A stretch of DNA of 64,000 nucleotides, taken from NCBI RefSeq assembly GCF_003711515.1, contig NW_021167083.1, forward strand, positions 302,712-366,711, read 5' to 3'. A program made the translations under genes and the position numbers. Origin of the DNA: Sodiomyces alkalinus F11. Taxonomy: Eukaryota > Ascomycota > Sordariomycetes > Glomerellales > Plectosphaerellaceae. Below are positions 22,556-35,596 of the stretch, in pieces; the stretch's first letter is position 1; each line of letters opens with the position of its first letter. The notes beneath the pieces are model-generated. The model was not told the DNA's origin. It searched no databases and was given only the letters and a program-made list of their open reading frames with translations.

Positions 22556-24751
22556 TCACTTTCCGCTCGACGACTCGTCCGTCTTCGCCTTGGGTTTTCG
22601 CACCCAGACTTCCTCGATTGGATGGCCATGCCCTCGCACGCAGATCCATTCTCCCATCCCGTACTCTGGCGGTGCCACCCTGACGCCCCTCCCACCGCCC
22701 CCGATGATCAGGTTCCCTGGCCGGTATTTGGGATCATGCTGCATCCGCCGGATCACGCTGCCGTGTACCCGTACGTCGTCCGGGATATCTCGTACCTCAC
22801 CTCGCGGGAGCGGCCACCGGATGGGCTTCCACGTCCCGTCCGCTTGCAAGTCAAGCCGCCGGAACGGCATCCACTCCATCAGCCGCCACACGAACACGGA
22901 TACGTGAGGCAGTCCTTTGCCGTACCCGAGCGAGTCGTGGATGTCTGCTAGGTGTGTCCTGAACAGCATTTCCTCGAACGCTTCCTTGGCCTTCTGCCCG
23001 TATCCCTGGGTCTCCTGTTTCTCGTCATCCCCGTCACCATACTCCCTGTTGTCGTTGTCGTTGTCGTTGTCCTTGTCGATATCGCCGTTGCCCTTCTCAT
23101 CCTCCGTGCTCTTCTGGTTCGCCTCGCCTCCTGGCGAGCTGCCTGGCGACGGTGCGTCCACGTGAATCTCCGGCACGCTACGCCCCGGCCCTTCTCTCAC
23201 CCGCAGGTCCGCGTCCACGTCCGCGTCCCCGTCCACATCCATTTCGCTACGTGCGATGCAGCCAATTTCCTCCAGCTGGTCAATGTCGAACCGGAGGCCC
23301 GCCCGCATGGCCTCGCGCACCATCCATACCAGCGGAATGTGACTCGCATTCTTCTTGCCCGCCTCCACGTCCCAGCCTCCGCCAATGTCCCCGTGACCTC
23401 CCGCGAACCACACCTCGTCGATGTCCTGGTCTTCCTCGTCCGAATCGTACCCGAGTTCGGACAGCGGCATCCTCGAGTGCATCGAGACGTGATCCACCGG
23501 CTCGTTCCCCGCCCGCCGGCTCGTCGCCCTCGATCTGGACCTCGAATGCCTCCTGTAGGGCGCTGGCCGGTCCTCGCCGTCTTGTTCGGGCCGGACCGTG
23601 TCCCTGCCTCTGCCATCCGCTCGCGCGCTCGCCTCCGCCGTTGGGCCGCCCATCCGCCAATGTGGTCGGTACCTCTCGTGCAGCCCCTGGATCGCCTCGT
23701 TCAAGGGCGAGAGGTCGATCAAGCCCTGCATCGCATGATGCCTCCTCCTGTTTCTTCCCGGCTGCTGGTACATGAGGTCCTGTCGGAACTTGGCCCTTCG
23801 CTCGTCGATGCTGACCGCGTGGCGGACCACCTTGGCCGAACTACGCGCTGTGAAGGGAAACTTGCTCCGCTGCATCCACGCCGTCTCAAACCGCGGCACG
23901 CTGTTGACCGTGTCGAACAGGCCCAGGAACCGCACCCGCTTGGTCGGCCGGGAAAATGTTTCTCGGAACCCCTTGAGGAACGTCCACATCTTCTCCCTCT
24001 CCTTTTTGCCCTTGGGCGTCGAGTTAGACCTCCGGCACTGCCACTGCGAAAACGCGTTCCACGCGAAGATGACCATCTCCTCGTTGCCGTGCGCCAGTAG
24101 CCCGACGTGATCTAGCATCTCCGCCAGGAACCGTGCCACGTACGCTCCGCGGGAGAAGCCAAACATGTAAATCTCGTCGCCTGGGGAGCAGTATTTCATC
24201 AGGAATCGGTACCCTCCTACCACGTGCTGGTCGAACGACGAGCCGATGGCCGAATCTTTTGCCATCTGATACCACGATGTGACCTTGGCTTTCACGCCCG
24301 TGTGGGAGAGGCTCTCCGACACGACGTAGGTGCCAATGCCGGCTGAGTGGGAGTTAGCTCTCTATTCTCCCTGGCTTGGACGTCTCGCCGCAGTCTTTTT
24401 TTTTTCCGGTATTCACTCACGTTGATAGTACTGATCTGTTGCATTGTTGTCGTCAGTGCCGGTCCCCGTCTCTTTCAACACTCCGGGCGCGGCGCGCGAC
24501 AGTCACTTACATTGGTCATCTGACGAGCTGTCGAGCATACGGAATATCTTGAGAATGTTGCTGTCCCTGTCGTCTCCGTGGAACTTGTTGCCCGTCCCAT
24601 CGAAGCAGAGCACCAGCTTCTTCGGTCTATGCCACGGTTCATGTCCGCCCCTGCCGTCTTCAACCTCAGGTCGGTCCCGGTTCGTCGGACTGATGGCGCT
24701 GGAGGCATTGTCGTGCACCACCATCACCGGTTGACGGAAGGAGAACGCCAT
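22556..24751 (-). CDS. DUF2235 alpha/beta hydrolase (Tle1-like catalytic domain)
   Basis: Three exons: 24511-24751, a 15-base microexon 24421-24435, and 22556-24342. Total 2043 bases, 680 residues, all joins in frame. The family opens with KKLVLCFDGTGNKF (DGTGN at 51-55); the microexon supplies YQYYQ before PGIGTYV. The nucleophile elbow is GFSRGA with Ser149; FLGLFDTVNSVP and WFAGGHGDIGGGW are the later core motifs that usually hold the catalytic Asp/His region. Bacterial relatives include Tle1 phospholipases. Fungal members are uncharacterised, so a lipase or esterase role is inference. A disordered, acidic insert (about 455-505) contains a DN dipeptide repeat. There is no signal peptide or membrane segment. 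It is divergent from the Ppo oxygenase across about 2 kb. Confidence 0.92.
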
Positions 24752-26804
24752 CTGGGACCACTAAACTGCGAGGAGCGTCGCCACGTCGTGTACTACCAGT
24801 ATTCTCGAGGGAGCGAACACACTGGTGGACAGAACAACCAACGTGTATCGCCTTTCCGACGGAATCGTGTTTTCTCTACCTGCCTGCACTGCCGCGTCGG
24901 CCTGTGGGCTACCTTGCTTTCATATAACGGGATTCGTCAGTCTGGCCCGAGACAGAGGGACGGCACGGGCTAGATCACATGGGATTCTTGATTGGACGGC
25001 GGAAAGACTTGCGAGTCGGCTGCAATGCTCTGTGGCTCTTTTCAACGGGTCACTGTCTCTCGCTGGATCATCGCGGAACCGGGCCCTTGTGCAATTTGTA
25101 CTGGAGTTTCCGCCTTGCATTCTTCCGGGATCGTCCGCATGCTGTGGGCGTGCATCGAGAAAAATTGCCTCGTCCATTACGACATGGTCGAACCAAGGAG
25201 GACCCTTCCCTGGTCAGCGAGAAGAGTGAATCTGGTAACCTTGCGCCGAATCGGTTTCCCATTACCCAATGCCCGCCGCCTCCTTGCCCATCCGTCTAGG
25301 GCTCGAGTTGGGATGACCAGTCGATATGCTTTGGGCGAGACAACCCAACCTCTGCCGAGACTAATGCCCGCAGCAATAGTTTCCTTTTATGGACGCGGGG
25401 TCGACAGGATTATCGATTGCCCTGTCTACCTATCCCGTTGAAGCGGTGAGACTATCTGCGACCCGATACCAAGGCCAATGCCTGCGCAAGTGGTATGTAG
25501 GTCCGGGGGGCGCTGGGTGAACATCATATTCTGCAACAGGGATCGGAAGTCTCACTTGCTCCCTGCCCCAAAGGGAAGTGATGAGAGGGCGGTGATGCGG
25601 CCTCGTGGGTCAACGTGGCGCGAATGTCGTGCCGGACTTCACAACGCTAGTGCCTCGGAGGTCTCAGAACTTGCTCCATTCATCATCTCCTGCTCGCTTC
25701 TCATCTCCACCGCGCATCAGTCTTTCGTCACGATGGTCGCCGTCGCTGAATTGCCTAGCGACTTGGGAGTTGTGAGGCAATTTTGGTTCCGTCCATGTCC
25801 GCCAGCATGATTCTGTTCGACGCTCCCGCAACATGATAGGGGCAGCAGAAATTGCAATTTGCACGCACCGGCTCTGGGATCATCAGGCCATGGAGTAGGA
25901 CAGCAGACAACGAGCCGGAAGGACACATCTCAAGGTTCTCTTTTCCGTGTCAGTGTCAGTCGTACAACGAATATCGAGGGACCGCCTCGTACAAAGATAC
26001 GCTGCCTACTTTGGACGGGCCAGCAATGTTTCTGGCTACTTTAGTGCGCGGTAGTTGGCCCGACCCGTCTGGGTCCTCCCGGCAGCCAATTACTTGGACA
26101 TTTGGCTGCGACGACGACTGCGACTACGCCTTGACCAGGGGGGCAGGGGGCAATACTAGCTGCAGCAGGGAGCCGGGCCTGTCGTTGTCTTGGCTTTGGG
26201 GCGGCTCGTTGAAACCCCCCGGGCCCTCGCCGTTCTTAGTGGCCAAAGGTCCCTGGCTCCCTGCCGCCCTGTGGCCTTGGCCTGGCGACCCGGGACTGAG
26301 ACACCGGGTCTCGGCTGTCTCAGTTGCTTGAGGGGCCCTCGACCATGGTCCGTGGGATTGTCATTTTTTGCCTACCCCCCGCCCCCCCCCCCCTTGCCAT
26401 CCCCGCCATTCAGCTACCCACTGGCACTGATACGGATATCAACTTAGCCAGAACGAGAAACAGGCTGATGATTGTCGGTCGTGCGACGTACCGGACAGCT
26501 CAGACACCCATGCGTCTGCATCGGAGCACGAAGCTAATATAAATTGATGCTGTGACTTGGAGCCATGGCGACGGAGAATCACGGACTGGCCATACAAGAG
26601 CACCCGGCCTCCTACCCCCCTCTGTCGGTTTCCTTCTACAGCAGAGGTTGGCGAGAGTATTGCTCTAGCTCTCGAATACGTCGTCTTTTCGTCTCTTTCC
26701 TTCCCCCCTTGCCTTCACGGGAGTTTCTGCGTGTTGAAGAGTCCCCTGGTAATACTAATAAGGTCCTCGCCTGACCTGGCCTTACCTCAACTTTACCTGC
26801 CAGT
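24752..26804. other. Long divergent intergenic region
   Basis: About 2 kb between the starts of the DUF2235 gene and the Ppo gene. Only short unsupported frames and C-rich runs (near 26380) are seen. It probably holds the regulatory sequences of both genes. Confidence 0.55.
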
Positions 26805-29800
26805 ATGAACGGGAATCATATCTCTTCCGCCGCATCCGCGGGGTCGGCGGAGTCGCCGGGCCCATCCAAGCTGCAGGAGAAGAATGCGGCACCACAGTTT
26901 GAGTATCTCCCCACCGTGGGCGAGACCAAGGCGAAGCGCTGCGGCGGTTCTCTTCCCAAGGAGAAGGACGGGACATTTGCTCGTCTTCAGAGGCTGCGAC
27001 AGGCCTCGAAGCGGCCACTTCCCAAGCGTCACGGGGACGGCTCGTACCCGGTGGTAGTGACCCGGCCCGGCGCCGGAGAGCACATCAAGGCCCTTCAATA
27101 TAGAGGTAGCCATCGCGAACGCCCACTCTCGCCCACTCTCGCCCACCCTCACCCCCCCAACCACCACACGTACATCGGCAATGGTGAAGCTTCAGACTAA
27201 CAAGGGAAATTTCAGATGTCAAGACCCTGCTCTCGATTATCAAGGGCAAGATCAAGGGGGAGAAGATCAAGGATGACAAGACCATGATCATGGAACGAAC
27301 CATTCAGCTCGTTGCCAAGCTGCCGCATAACTCCAAGACCCGCGACGAGCTGACCAACGCCTTCGTCCAAGAGCTCTGGGATTCGCTGGACCACCCTCCT
27401 CTGTTGTATGTCGGCGACGACGCGAAGTATCGGCGGGCCGATGGCTCCAACAATGTGAGATGGACCATGATGAGCAGATGATAACGGCCATGGCAAGCAA
27501 CGTGAAAGTCTAAGATGGCTAACCTCCCCCCTAGAACCCACTATTCCCCAGCATGGGAGCTGCTGGGACGACTTATGCCCGGTCGTGCCCGCCCAAGCAT
27601 GTGAACCAGGGTGTTTTGCCTGATGCCGGGCTGGTGTTCGACTCCATCTTTGCCCGTACCAACTACACCAAGCATCCCAATAATGTGTCGTCTGTCTTGT
27701 GGTACTGGGCTACCATTATCATCCACGGTATGTACTTGCGGAGGGAGTTGTGTAGTTGTTCATTCGAAGTGCCTTTTGCGCTGACTTGGGGGGGAAAGAC
27801 CTGTTCTGGACGGACCATGCCCATGGGGACTTCTCCAAGAACAAGACGTCGTCCTACCTGGATCTCTCGCCGCTGTATGGAAGCAATCAAGAGATGCAGG
27901 ACACGATCCGAACCTTCAAGGATGGCAAGCTCAAGCCCGACAGCTTTGCCGACAAGCGTCTCTTGGGCATGCCGCCCGGCGTCTGCGTCTTCCTCATCAT
28001 GTTTAACCGGTTCCACAACCATGTCGCGGAGAACCTCGCCGCCATCAACGAGGGCGGTCGGTTCACCCCGCCTCCCCCTGGCCTCGCGGGGGAGCAGGCG
28101 GAGAAGGCGTGGAAGAAGTACGATAACGACCTCTTCCAGACGGCCCGGCTCATCACCTGTGGGCTGTATATCAACATCACGTTGATCGACTACGTCCGGA
28201 ACATCATCAACCTGAACCGAACCGACACCACTTGGACGTTGGATCCCCGCCAGGAAGCCGGTGCTCACGTGGGCACCAAAGAGGGAGCGGAAGCCGGCAC
28301 GGGCAACGTCGTGTCGGCCGAATTTAACCTCTGCTACCGCTGGCACTCTTGCATCTCGGACAAGGATGACAAGTGGATCCAGCAGTTCTACGGCGAGCTC
28401 TTGGGAGGCGGCAAGGGCGAGATGACGCCGGGCGAGATGATGCAGGCGTTCATGAAGTTCGACGCTTCTATTGCCAGCGACCCCGGTGAGCGGGTCTTCG
28501 CCGGGTATAAACGTCAGGCCGACGGACGGTTCGACGACGATGACCTCGTCGAGTGCCTCACCTCGGCCATCGAGGATTGCGCTGGGTCCTTTGGAGGCCG
28601 GAATGTGCCCAAGGTGATGCGTCCTGTCGAGATTCTCGCCATCCTCCAGGGTCGCAAGTGGAACGTGGCCGGGCTGAACGAGTTCCGCAAGTCGTTCGGC
28701 CTTAAGCCGTACGAGAACTTTGAAGACATCAACTCGGACCCGGAGATCGCCGACGCTCTGCGACACCTCTACATCACGCCCGATAATGTCGAGTTGTACC
28801 CCGGCATTGTGGCGGAGGAGGCCAAGACGCCCATGGTACCGGGCGTGGGCATCGCGCCGACATACACCATCTCCCGCGTCGTCCTCTCCGACGCGGTGTG
28901 CCTGGTGCGCGGCGACCGGCACTACACGAAGGATTACACACCTCGCCACCTGACCAACTGGGGCTTCCAGGAAGTCAACTATGACCGCAGCGTCAACCAC
29001 GGGTGCGTCTACTACAAGCTCTTCCTCCGTGCGTTCCCGAACCACTTCAAGAGCAACTCGGTGTACGCGCACTACCCCATGGTGGTCCCCTCGGAGACGC
29101 ACAAGATCCTCACGGACCTGGGCCGCGTCGACGAGTTCGACTTTAGCCGGCCGGCGTACATGCCGCCTCGCGTGAACGTTACGACGTACAGCGGCGCGCA
29201 GCACGTCCTCGAGCGCCAGGACGTGTACAAGGTCGTCTGGCACGAGGGTCTGGGCCGCCTCATGGGCAAGGGCGGCCTGGGGTTCATGCTCTCCGGGGAC
29301 ACGGACCTCCACGCCGGACAGCGCAAGTGCATGAGCGCGCAGCTGTACAAGGACGGCTGGGCGGCGGCGGTGAAGACGTTTTACGCGCAAATCACCGACC
29401 AACTCCTGCAAGAAAAGTCGTACACCCTGGGCGAGAACAAGAAGCAGAGGCACGTCGACCTGGTCCGGGACGTGGGCAACCTGGCACACGTGCACTTCGC
29501 GTCGCGCATGTTCAACCTGCCGCTCAAGTCTGCGCAGCACCCCAAGGGCGTGTTCACGGAGCACGAGATGTACCAGCTGCTGGCGGTCATCTTCGTGTGC
29601 GTCTTCTTCGACATGGACCCGGCCAAGTCGTTCCCGCTCCGGCAGGCGGCGCAGGCGGCGGCGAAGAAGCTGGGCCAGGTGATCGAGACCAACGTCAAGC
29701 TGACGACGACTCTCCACCTGCGCGGCCTGTTCACCTCGTCGTCGGACAAGAAGAACGACCCCCTGGCGGCGTACGGCACCAACATGGTCAAGGGCCTCTC

Positions 29801-30449
29801 CCAGTCCGGTGGCGGGATGAGCGCGTACGAGGTGGCGTGGAGCCACGTGCTCCCGACGGCGGCGGCCATGGTGCCGAACCAGGCGCAGGTGTTCGCGCAG
29901 GCGGTCGACTACTACCTCTCGCCGCAAGGGCGTGTGCACCTCGCGGACCTGCACGCGTTGGCGAACCAGCAGCCCGCCTCGGAGCAGACGGACGCGCTGC
30001 TGCTGGGGTATGCGATGGAGGGGATCCGCATGGCGGGCACGTTCGGGTCGTACCGCGACGCGGCGGCGGATGATGTCATCGTGGAGGCTGACGGGCGCCG
30101 GGTGGAGGTCAAGAAGGGAGACCGCGTGTTTGTCAGTTTCGTCGGGGCGGCGCGCGACCCTGTCAGGTTCCCGGAGCCGGAGAAGGTGGATCCCCGTCGG
30201 CCGCTGGAGGCGTATATCCACTATGGGCTGGGCCCGCATGCGTGCCTGGGCCGGGAGGCGAGCCAAGTGGCGCTGACGGAGATGTTCAGGGCGTTGTTCA
30301 AGCGGCGGAATGTGCGGCGGCAGCCTGGTGCGCTGGGGGAGCTGAAGAAGGTGCCTCGGCCGGGGGGGTTTTTCGTGTACATGCGCGAGGATTGGAGTGG
30401 CTTGTGGCCGTTCCCTTGCTCGATGACGGTGATGTGGGATGAGGACTGA
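26805..30449 (+). CDS. ppo: Linoleate diol synthase / psi-producing oxygenase (heme dioxygenase fused to P450)
   Basis: Four exons (26805-27105, 27216-27454, 27535-27727, 27799-30449), 1127 residues. The N-terminal heme-peroxidase (cyclooxygenase-like) domain carries the distal His244 split across the last intron (IIIH|DLFWTD), SSYLDLSPLYG, and the catalytic Tyr424 with proximal His427 in YRWH. The C-terminal P450 domain has the I-helix motif VPNQAQ and a heme-thiolate loop GLGPHACLG with Cys1060 intact, so both halves look functional. Ppo enzymes make hydroperoxides of linoleic or oleic acid and isomerise them to diols (psi factors) that control sporulation and secondary metabolism. An intact Cys argues against a PpoC-type protein with a dead P450. 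Whether the product is 5,8- or 7,8-diol cannot be told by eye. Confidence 0.95.
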
Positions 30450-31343
30450 GTATGTTGTGAACTCGGACCTTCTCACGGGGAGGACGAAGGGGCTGCTGCT
30501 TCTTTATCATGTTGGTGATGAGTCTCTGGGTTGATACTATTTTACTTTGTGAGCATATGATATCCTATGGTTTGAAGGCATAAATAGCTTAATTTAACTG
30601 GTCCTGGCGTCACGCAGTTAAGGTGAACCGAGTCCTTGAAACAATAATTTCGTCTTGTATTCCAAATGGAGACAGTCACTTCTGTAGGTAGATAAATCAA
30701 AGCTATCATACATCTGCGGGTTATGGAGGGATTGGTTTGCTTTACTGGGAGAAATTGAAGCATCCTGTCTACGTATTCACAAGTCCAACATGCCACAAGC
30801 TGCCCGTAGACCTGGCTAAACTGAATGTTTTCGCAACCCGTGGGTAAAAGTTGTAGGTACGGTCAACCGACAGGAGGGGCGTGTTGGACGGTTGGACCTT
30901 GGTACTGAGGATGCAACCCAGACTCTAGAGCAATTGACCTTATTTGTCTCCAATTCAGTAGTCTATCTGTTTCTATGAGCTCTGCTAAAAGGGACTTGCA
31001 TCTGCTAAATCAGTTTGATATAATCAGTCTCTGGACTTGTACTTCGTATTAAGTTGGGAGTCGGCGCCCGGGACCCGGTCCCGGGCCCCGGCCCCGTTGC
31101 CCCACAATATCCCGTCTTGGCTGCCGATGCGGAACGGCCCCATATAGTACCGTACCCTACCTTATTCGGCAACATAGCCCGGCTTCCCGCCGAACATTCC
31201 CAAAATACCTTGCACGACTTCAATACGCAAGCTCTACCTCTACTGAAAAAAAGTACTGTTTCCATCGACTCCTTTCAAGTCAAAGTCTCAACCATCCAAA
31301 TTCGTCCCACGACAGACTCTCCTTAGTCCTTACCATTTACGGT
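30450..31343. other. Intergenic interval between convergent genes
   Basis: 3' sequence of the Ppo and GH47 genes. There is a short CCCGGG-rich palindromic patch at about 31068-31092. No gene supported. Confidence 0.5.
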
Positions 31344-33117
31344 TTACCTGTTACTCCGAATCCGATAAGGTTGTGCCTCAGTGCCATACACCCACATATT
31401 CGGCCTACCAGCCTGAACCTGAATCTCCGAATCCTCAGTAAAGAGAAGATACAGATACTTCAACGTCTCCGTAATCCAGAAACTCTCCATCCTATCCAGA
31501 AAACGGCCGCCATCCGCCCCCGTCACATCCGCCAGCCCAGCATACGCACCACCGACGCGCGCCGCCCTCGCGACGTCCCGGAAAGCCCGCCACGCCATAT
31601 CCTGGTACTTCGCGTCGCCCGTGGCACGGTACGCGTGGTACAGCGACTCGACCGTCTCGGGCCGGAGGATGTACTGCCTCGCCGTCGCCCAGAACCCGGC
31701 GCTCGCGTAGGACGCCGCGTCCTCGGCCGTGGGCGGCGGGGTGTTGTCCCCGCTCGGGGGCTTCGCGTTGTCGAACCAGCGGAACGCTTCCGGGCCGATG
31801 CCCGTGGCGGTTCCGCGGTAGGTCTGGTAGTACGACTCGGCGAGCCGGAGGCCGAAATCGACGTATTTCGTTTCGTTGAGGAGGAGCCCGCCTAGGATGA
31901 AGTTGCCGCCGGCGAAGCTGGCCACTGCGAGTTGAGACGAAACGGGTCAGTGGGCGTCATTTGCGAATAAGAGGAGAGAGAGAGAGAGAGGGGGGGGGGG
32001 GAAGGGGAAAGGGGAAAGACTTACAGTGCGTCGATACCGGAATCGTCGTGGTCCCTCTGTACAAGGAAAGGAAAGTAATATCCTGCCGAGTGGACGGGTG
32101 GGAAACCAAGTACCTCATCGTGGAGTCCGCAGCGGCCATCCACCTCTCCTTGTAGAAAGCGAACTGATCGGGGTCGTACAGGTACATCTTGATGAGGTAC
32201 TCGTAGAAGCTGTCCGTGAGGCCCGACCAACCCCCCGAAGTATCCGTGAACCTCCCGTCCGCGATTCGGAGATGCGTACCCACCAGTCCGGGGAACGGCT
32301 CCGCACTCGGCGGCGCGGGGTGCAGGATGTAGGACTCTGCCTTTTGCGCCAGGGCCGCGTAGGATGGGTCGCCGGTGAGATCGCTGAGGCGGGTCCATTC
32401 CAAGACCAGGGTTCCGGCCTCGGCGATGTTGTTGGTGAGGGCACCGCTTCGCCTGGGCGCCGGGTTCAGCTGGATAGAGGGGTCCGGAACGCCGCTGGGG
32501 GTGTCGAAGGCGAACTTGAGGGCGTTGCCGAGCGAGACGGCCTGTTTGAGGAGGGTCTCTACGTGGGTCTTGTTTTCGGGGAGGTTGCGGTACTGGGGTA
32601 GGCTCAGGAGGTCGTAGGCTGGAGGGGCAAAGTTTGGTGTTAGAAGACTGAGGGGGGGGAGGGGAAGACGACAGCAGAGTAACACACCAGAAAGAAGTCC
32701 ACCAACGTATCGAATGTTGGTTTCGAAGAGCGAGAAGAACTCGGACCGCCGAGTGGTGGTAAAGTCGATGGTCGGAATGAATTCCAAGATCTGGTTCACG
32801 CTCTCGGCGTCCTGGAAGATGATGGCCGCGCTGAGCGAGTCCACCGCCGTCACCCCCCAGCTGCTCCTGTCGTTGACCGACCCGTTGGTGACGGGCTGGA
32901 GGGTGTCGTCGGGGAAGGCATGGTCGTAGTACCCGTTCCACGAAATCAAGTAAGCGTCTTTGACGGCCCGAGCCTTTGCGGCATCTGGCCCCCCCTTTCT
33001 GTGAGTATGGGTCGTGTCCGCACCATCTAGCGTGGACGCAGTAGAGTCGGCCAGGGAGCGAGCAGCGGCGAGTCCGAAGAGGATAAGGGGGCTGTAGGGA
33101 TGGTAACGTAGCCGCAT
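31344..33117 (-). CDS. GH47 class I alpha-1,2-mannosidase, secretory pathway
   Basis: Three exons (32688-33117, 32025-32618, 31344-31924), 534 residues. Residues 1-23 are a signal peptide or anchor. Conserved GH47 blocks occur in order: DAYLISWNGYYDHAFPDD, SSWGVTAVDSLSAAIIF, SLFETNIRYVGGLLSG|AYDLL, WSGLTDSFYEYLIKMYLYDP, SFAGGNFILGG, TGIGPEAFRW, LRPETVESLYHAYRATGD and MESFWITETLKYLYLLF. The length fits the short secreted or ER/Golgi class. It trims terminal alpha-1,2-mannose from N-glycans; the fungal secreted forms act on mannan or glycoprotein substrates. Both introns join cleanly (TCT-G|CC and CAC-T|TG). It lies head to tail with two carboxypeptidases on the same strand. Confidence 0.93.
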
Positions 33118-33723
33118 GCTGACCAAGTGGAAAAGAGACCCCTTACGTGTTGATGGTTGATATCTTAGTTTGGCTGTCAACATAGGCCCAGGGAGGGCAT
33201 TAAAGATGAAGTGCATAAACATAGGCCCCAGGAGAGGGCCCGGAGGCGTGGGCGCAGACAGTGTTTTTAAGACGGTAGGGGATGGACATGTCGACTGTCG
33301 TCCTGTGGCCCGTCGTGTGGTAACGTGGTTGAGACCAAGTTGAGGTCATACAAACCGTCACAACAGACGCGGTCATAAGGGGTAGGAAACTTCGAATGAC
33401 CAGGGACTGGTTGAACTTGGATGTCATATGCTGCACTGAGTGCAACCAGGAAGTGATGGGCCATGGCCATCTAACCGTTTTCGATCCTTCGTGTCGTTAG
33501 GGGGCGTTTCATCTCTTTTCCCTTGCCAATTTGTAAGACTCTGTTGCATCTAATTTCCGAGACCATCGTGATGGTGGGACGGCTGATGTGGACAGGTGGG
33601 CGCACTTATCGTCTTCACCCCTTTCGAAGGAATATTTCTTATAGTATAACTTCTATTATGCCGCGAATCCACAAAAACCCAGGAGCGAGGACTCGAGGTC
33701 GACCCTCCCCCCAACCAACCACC
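33118..33723. other. Intergenic interval
   Basis: Promoter side of the GH47 gene and 3' side of the M14 gene. Nothing else seen. Confidence 0.5.
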
Positions 33724-35428
33724 TCAAGACATGACCCTGAAAATAGGATACTCATCCCTCACATTCACCGGAATGATATTAAACGTCACAAACGAGTCGA
33801 TCGTCTCCGGCTCCAGCGCCACAAAGGCAAGCGCCGCGTTCTTCTGCCGCGCGCTGACCAGGAAGCTCCCCGCCGACAGCGTGAGCTCCCGCTTCCTCGC
33901 CTCCGCCGTCGCCGTGACGCGGAGGGCACCCTCGTAGTAGCTCCCGGCGACCGTCGTCGACGTGATCGTCAGGGCCTCCACGGTGCCCGACCACGGCTCT
34001 TCCAGCGTCTCGACCTTCAACCCCGCCGCGCGGAGCCGGTCCGCCACGTCCGCCCACGCCACGGGGATGAGGTACGCCTCGGGCCGGGAGCGGGTCAGGT
34101 CCGCCTGCGCCGGCGTCGCGGACGCGAAGGTGATGGGGACCTGCGCGAGGCTACCGTTGGTGTGGTCCACCATGGTGAAGAGGCGGCTCTCGACCCGGGT
34201 GTAGTCGGTCAGGACGATGTCGTCGTCCGAGCGGATGAAGGCGTCGATACCGTCCTCGATGGCGCGGAAGACTTGCTCGGCGTTGTTGGCGGCCGTTTCG
34301 AGGATGCTGGTGGCCATGACCAGGCTGGCGGCCGTGCGGCGCTGGAATTCCTGGTCGGCGAGGTTAATGCCGCGCGCTTCGATGAGGAAGGTGACCGACT
34401 GGGTCAGGCCCAGGGCGTTGCGGCCGATCTTGGCGTCCGTGCCGGCTTCGTTGAAGTGGGGGACGAAATCCAGGTTCGTGCTCGACGAGCCAGTGGCATA
34501 GGGTTCCCAGCGGAGACCTTGCTCGTCCATGGCGTCGCCGATGTTCTTGGCGAAAAGGTCTTCGGACAGGGCGCGGATGTCGGAGTGGATGTTGAGGTTC
34601 TTGGCGGCGGCGAAAAGGCCGTCCGAGGCGTGGTAGTAACGGCCGTACTGGGTGGTGGCGCCGTACTCGTGCATATCCATGACGATATGCGGCTTGTACT
34701 CGTTGAAGAGGGTCTTGATGTCGCGCGACTGCTGGCGGTTGAGCTTGATGTGGTCTCGGTTGGGGTCGAGGTTGGTGGCCAGGGTGCGCTGGAAGTAGTA
34801 GACGCCGTCCGGGTTGGCGCGCGGCAGGACGACGATATCGAGCTTGTCTAGGATCTCGGCCGCCCATTCCGGGTCGCTGTCGAACTGGCCGAGGAGGGCC
34901 AGGAGGGATTCGTCGGCGGCGGGCTCGTTGCCGTGCTGTGCGCCCTGCACCCACACGCGGATCTTCTCGGTCGAGTTGCCGCGGCGGCAGGGGTTCAAGT
35001 GGCCGTTGGTCGAGAGGTGCACGAAAGGGTACGAGCGCAGCTCTTCCGAGGTGAAGTTGGCGGTGTGATAGGTCATGTAGTCGTTTCGGCTTGCCAGTTC
35101 CTCCATGTAGGATTCTGAGTTGACTGTCAGTCTTTTCATTTTCTTTCTTTCTTTCTCGTCTCCCCTGGTTGGAACTTGGGGAGGAAGGGAGCTGTGTTCT
35201 CTTACCCATCACCTCATGCGATGTTGGTCCCTGAGTTCCGTTGGGGAACCCGGGCAATCTGCCCTCAGGGTTGAGGAATGCAGGAGAGTAGAGGTCGATA
35301 TCGACATCCTGAAAATGGGCGGCGACGTGATCCGGGTCCTGACGAACAGGGACGTGGTTGTAGCCGTACTGGACCGCGCTGGCTAGGGAGACGAGGCCGA
35401 AGAGGCCGGCCTGTGTCGCAACTCTCAT
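33724..35428 (-). CDS. Secreted zinc carboxypeptidase, family M14
   Basis: Two exons (35206-35428, 33724-35114), 537 residues. The signal peptide is MRVATQAGLFGLVSLASA. Zinc ligands His135 and Glu138 (GAQHGNEP) and His223 (DMHEYG) are present, as are the substrate-carboxylate pair Asn193-Arg194 (DPNRDH) and the catalytic Glu320 (FLIEARG). All key residues are intact, so an active exopeptidase removing C-terminal residues is expected; specificity is not readable. After the roughly 270-residue catalytic domain is a C-terminal beta-rich region of about 150 residues without a recognised family. No propeptide of the A/B type is obvious. The same-strand GH47 and S10 genes flank it. A TATA-like sequence lies near 35590. 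Confidence 0.93.
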
Positions 35429-35588
35429 TGTTGAGGAAGAAAGAGTCTCGCTATAACGAGGAAGTCGGCACTTAGGAAGGAAAAAAAGAAGAAAAAGAGG
35501 TGAAACTCGGATGTGGAAGAGCGCCGCCGGGGAGGAGGAGGGGATAACCGATAAACTGTTTGGTGGACGCAACCAAGTCCCCCGACTC

Positions 35589-35596
35589 TTTATAAC
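35589..35596 (-). promoter_or_regulatory. Putative TATA box of the M14 gene
   Basis: TTATAAAG on the minus strand about 160 bp upstream of the ATG at 35428. Motif and position only. Confidence 0.5.

Noticed and set aside
22952..24100. Plus-strand open frame opposite the DUF2235 gene
   Set aside because: Antisense shadow; no domain, and the minus strand holds all DUF2235 motifs.
27663..30476. Very long open frame on the minus strand opposite the Ppo gene
   Set aside because: It is a shadow of a GC-rich coding sequence; the plus-strand frame has all Ppo motifs and clean introns.
33523..34851. Plus-strand frame opposite the M14 carboxypeptidase
   Set aside because: Composition artefact with Arg/Gly/Val bias and no recognisable motif.
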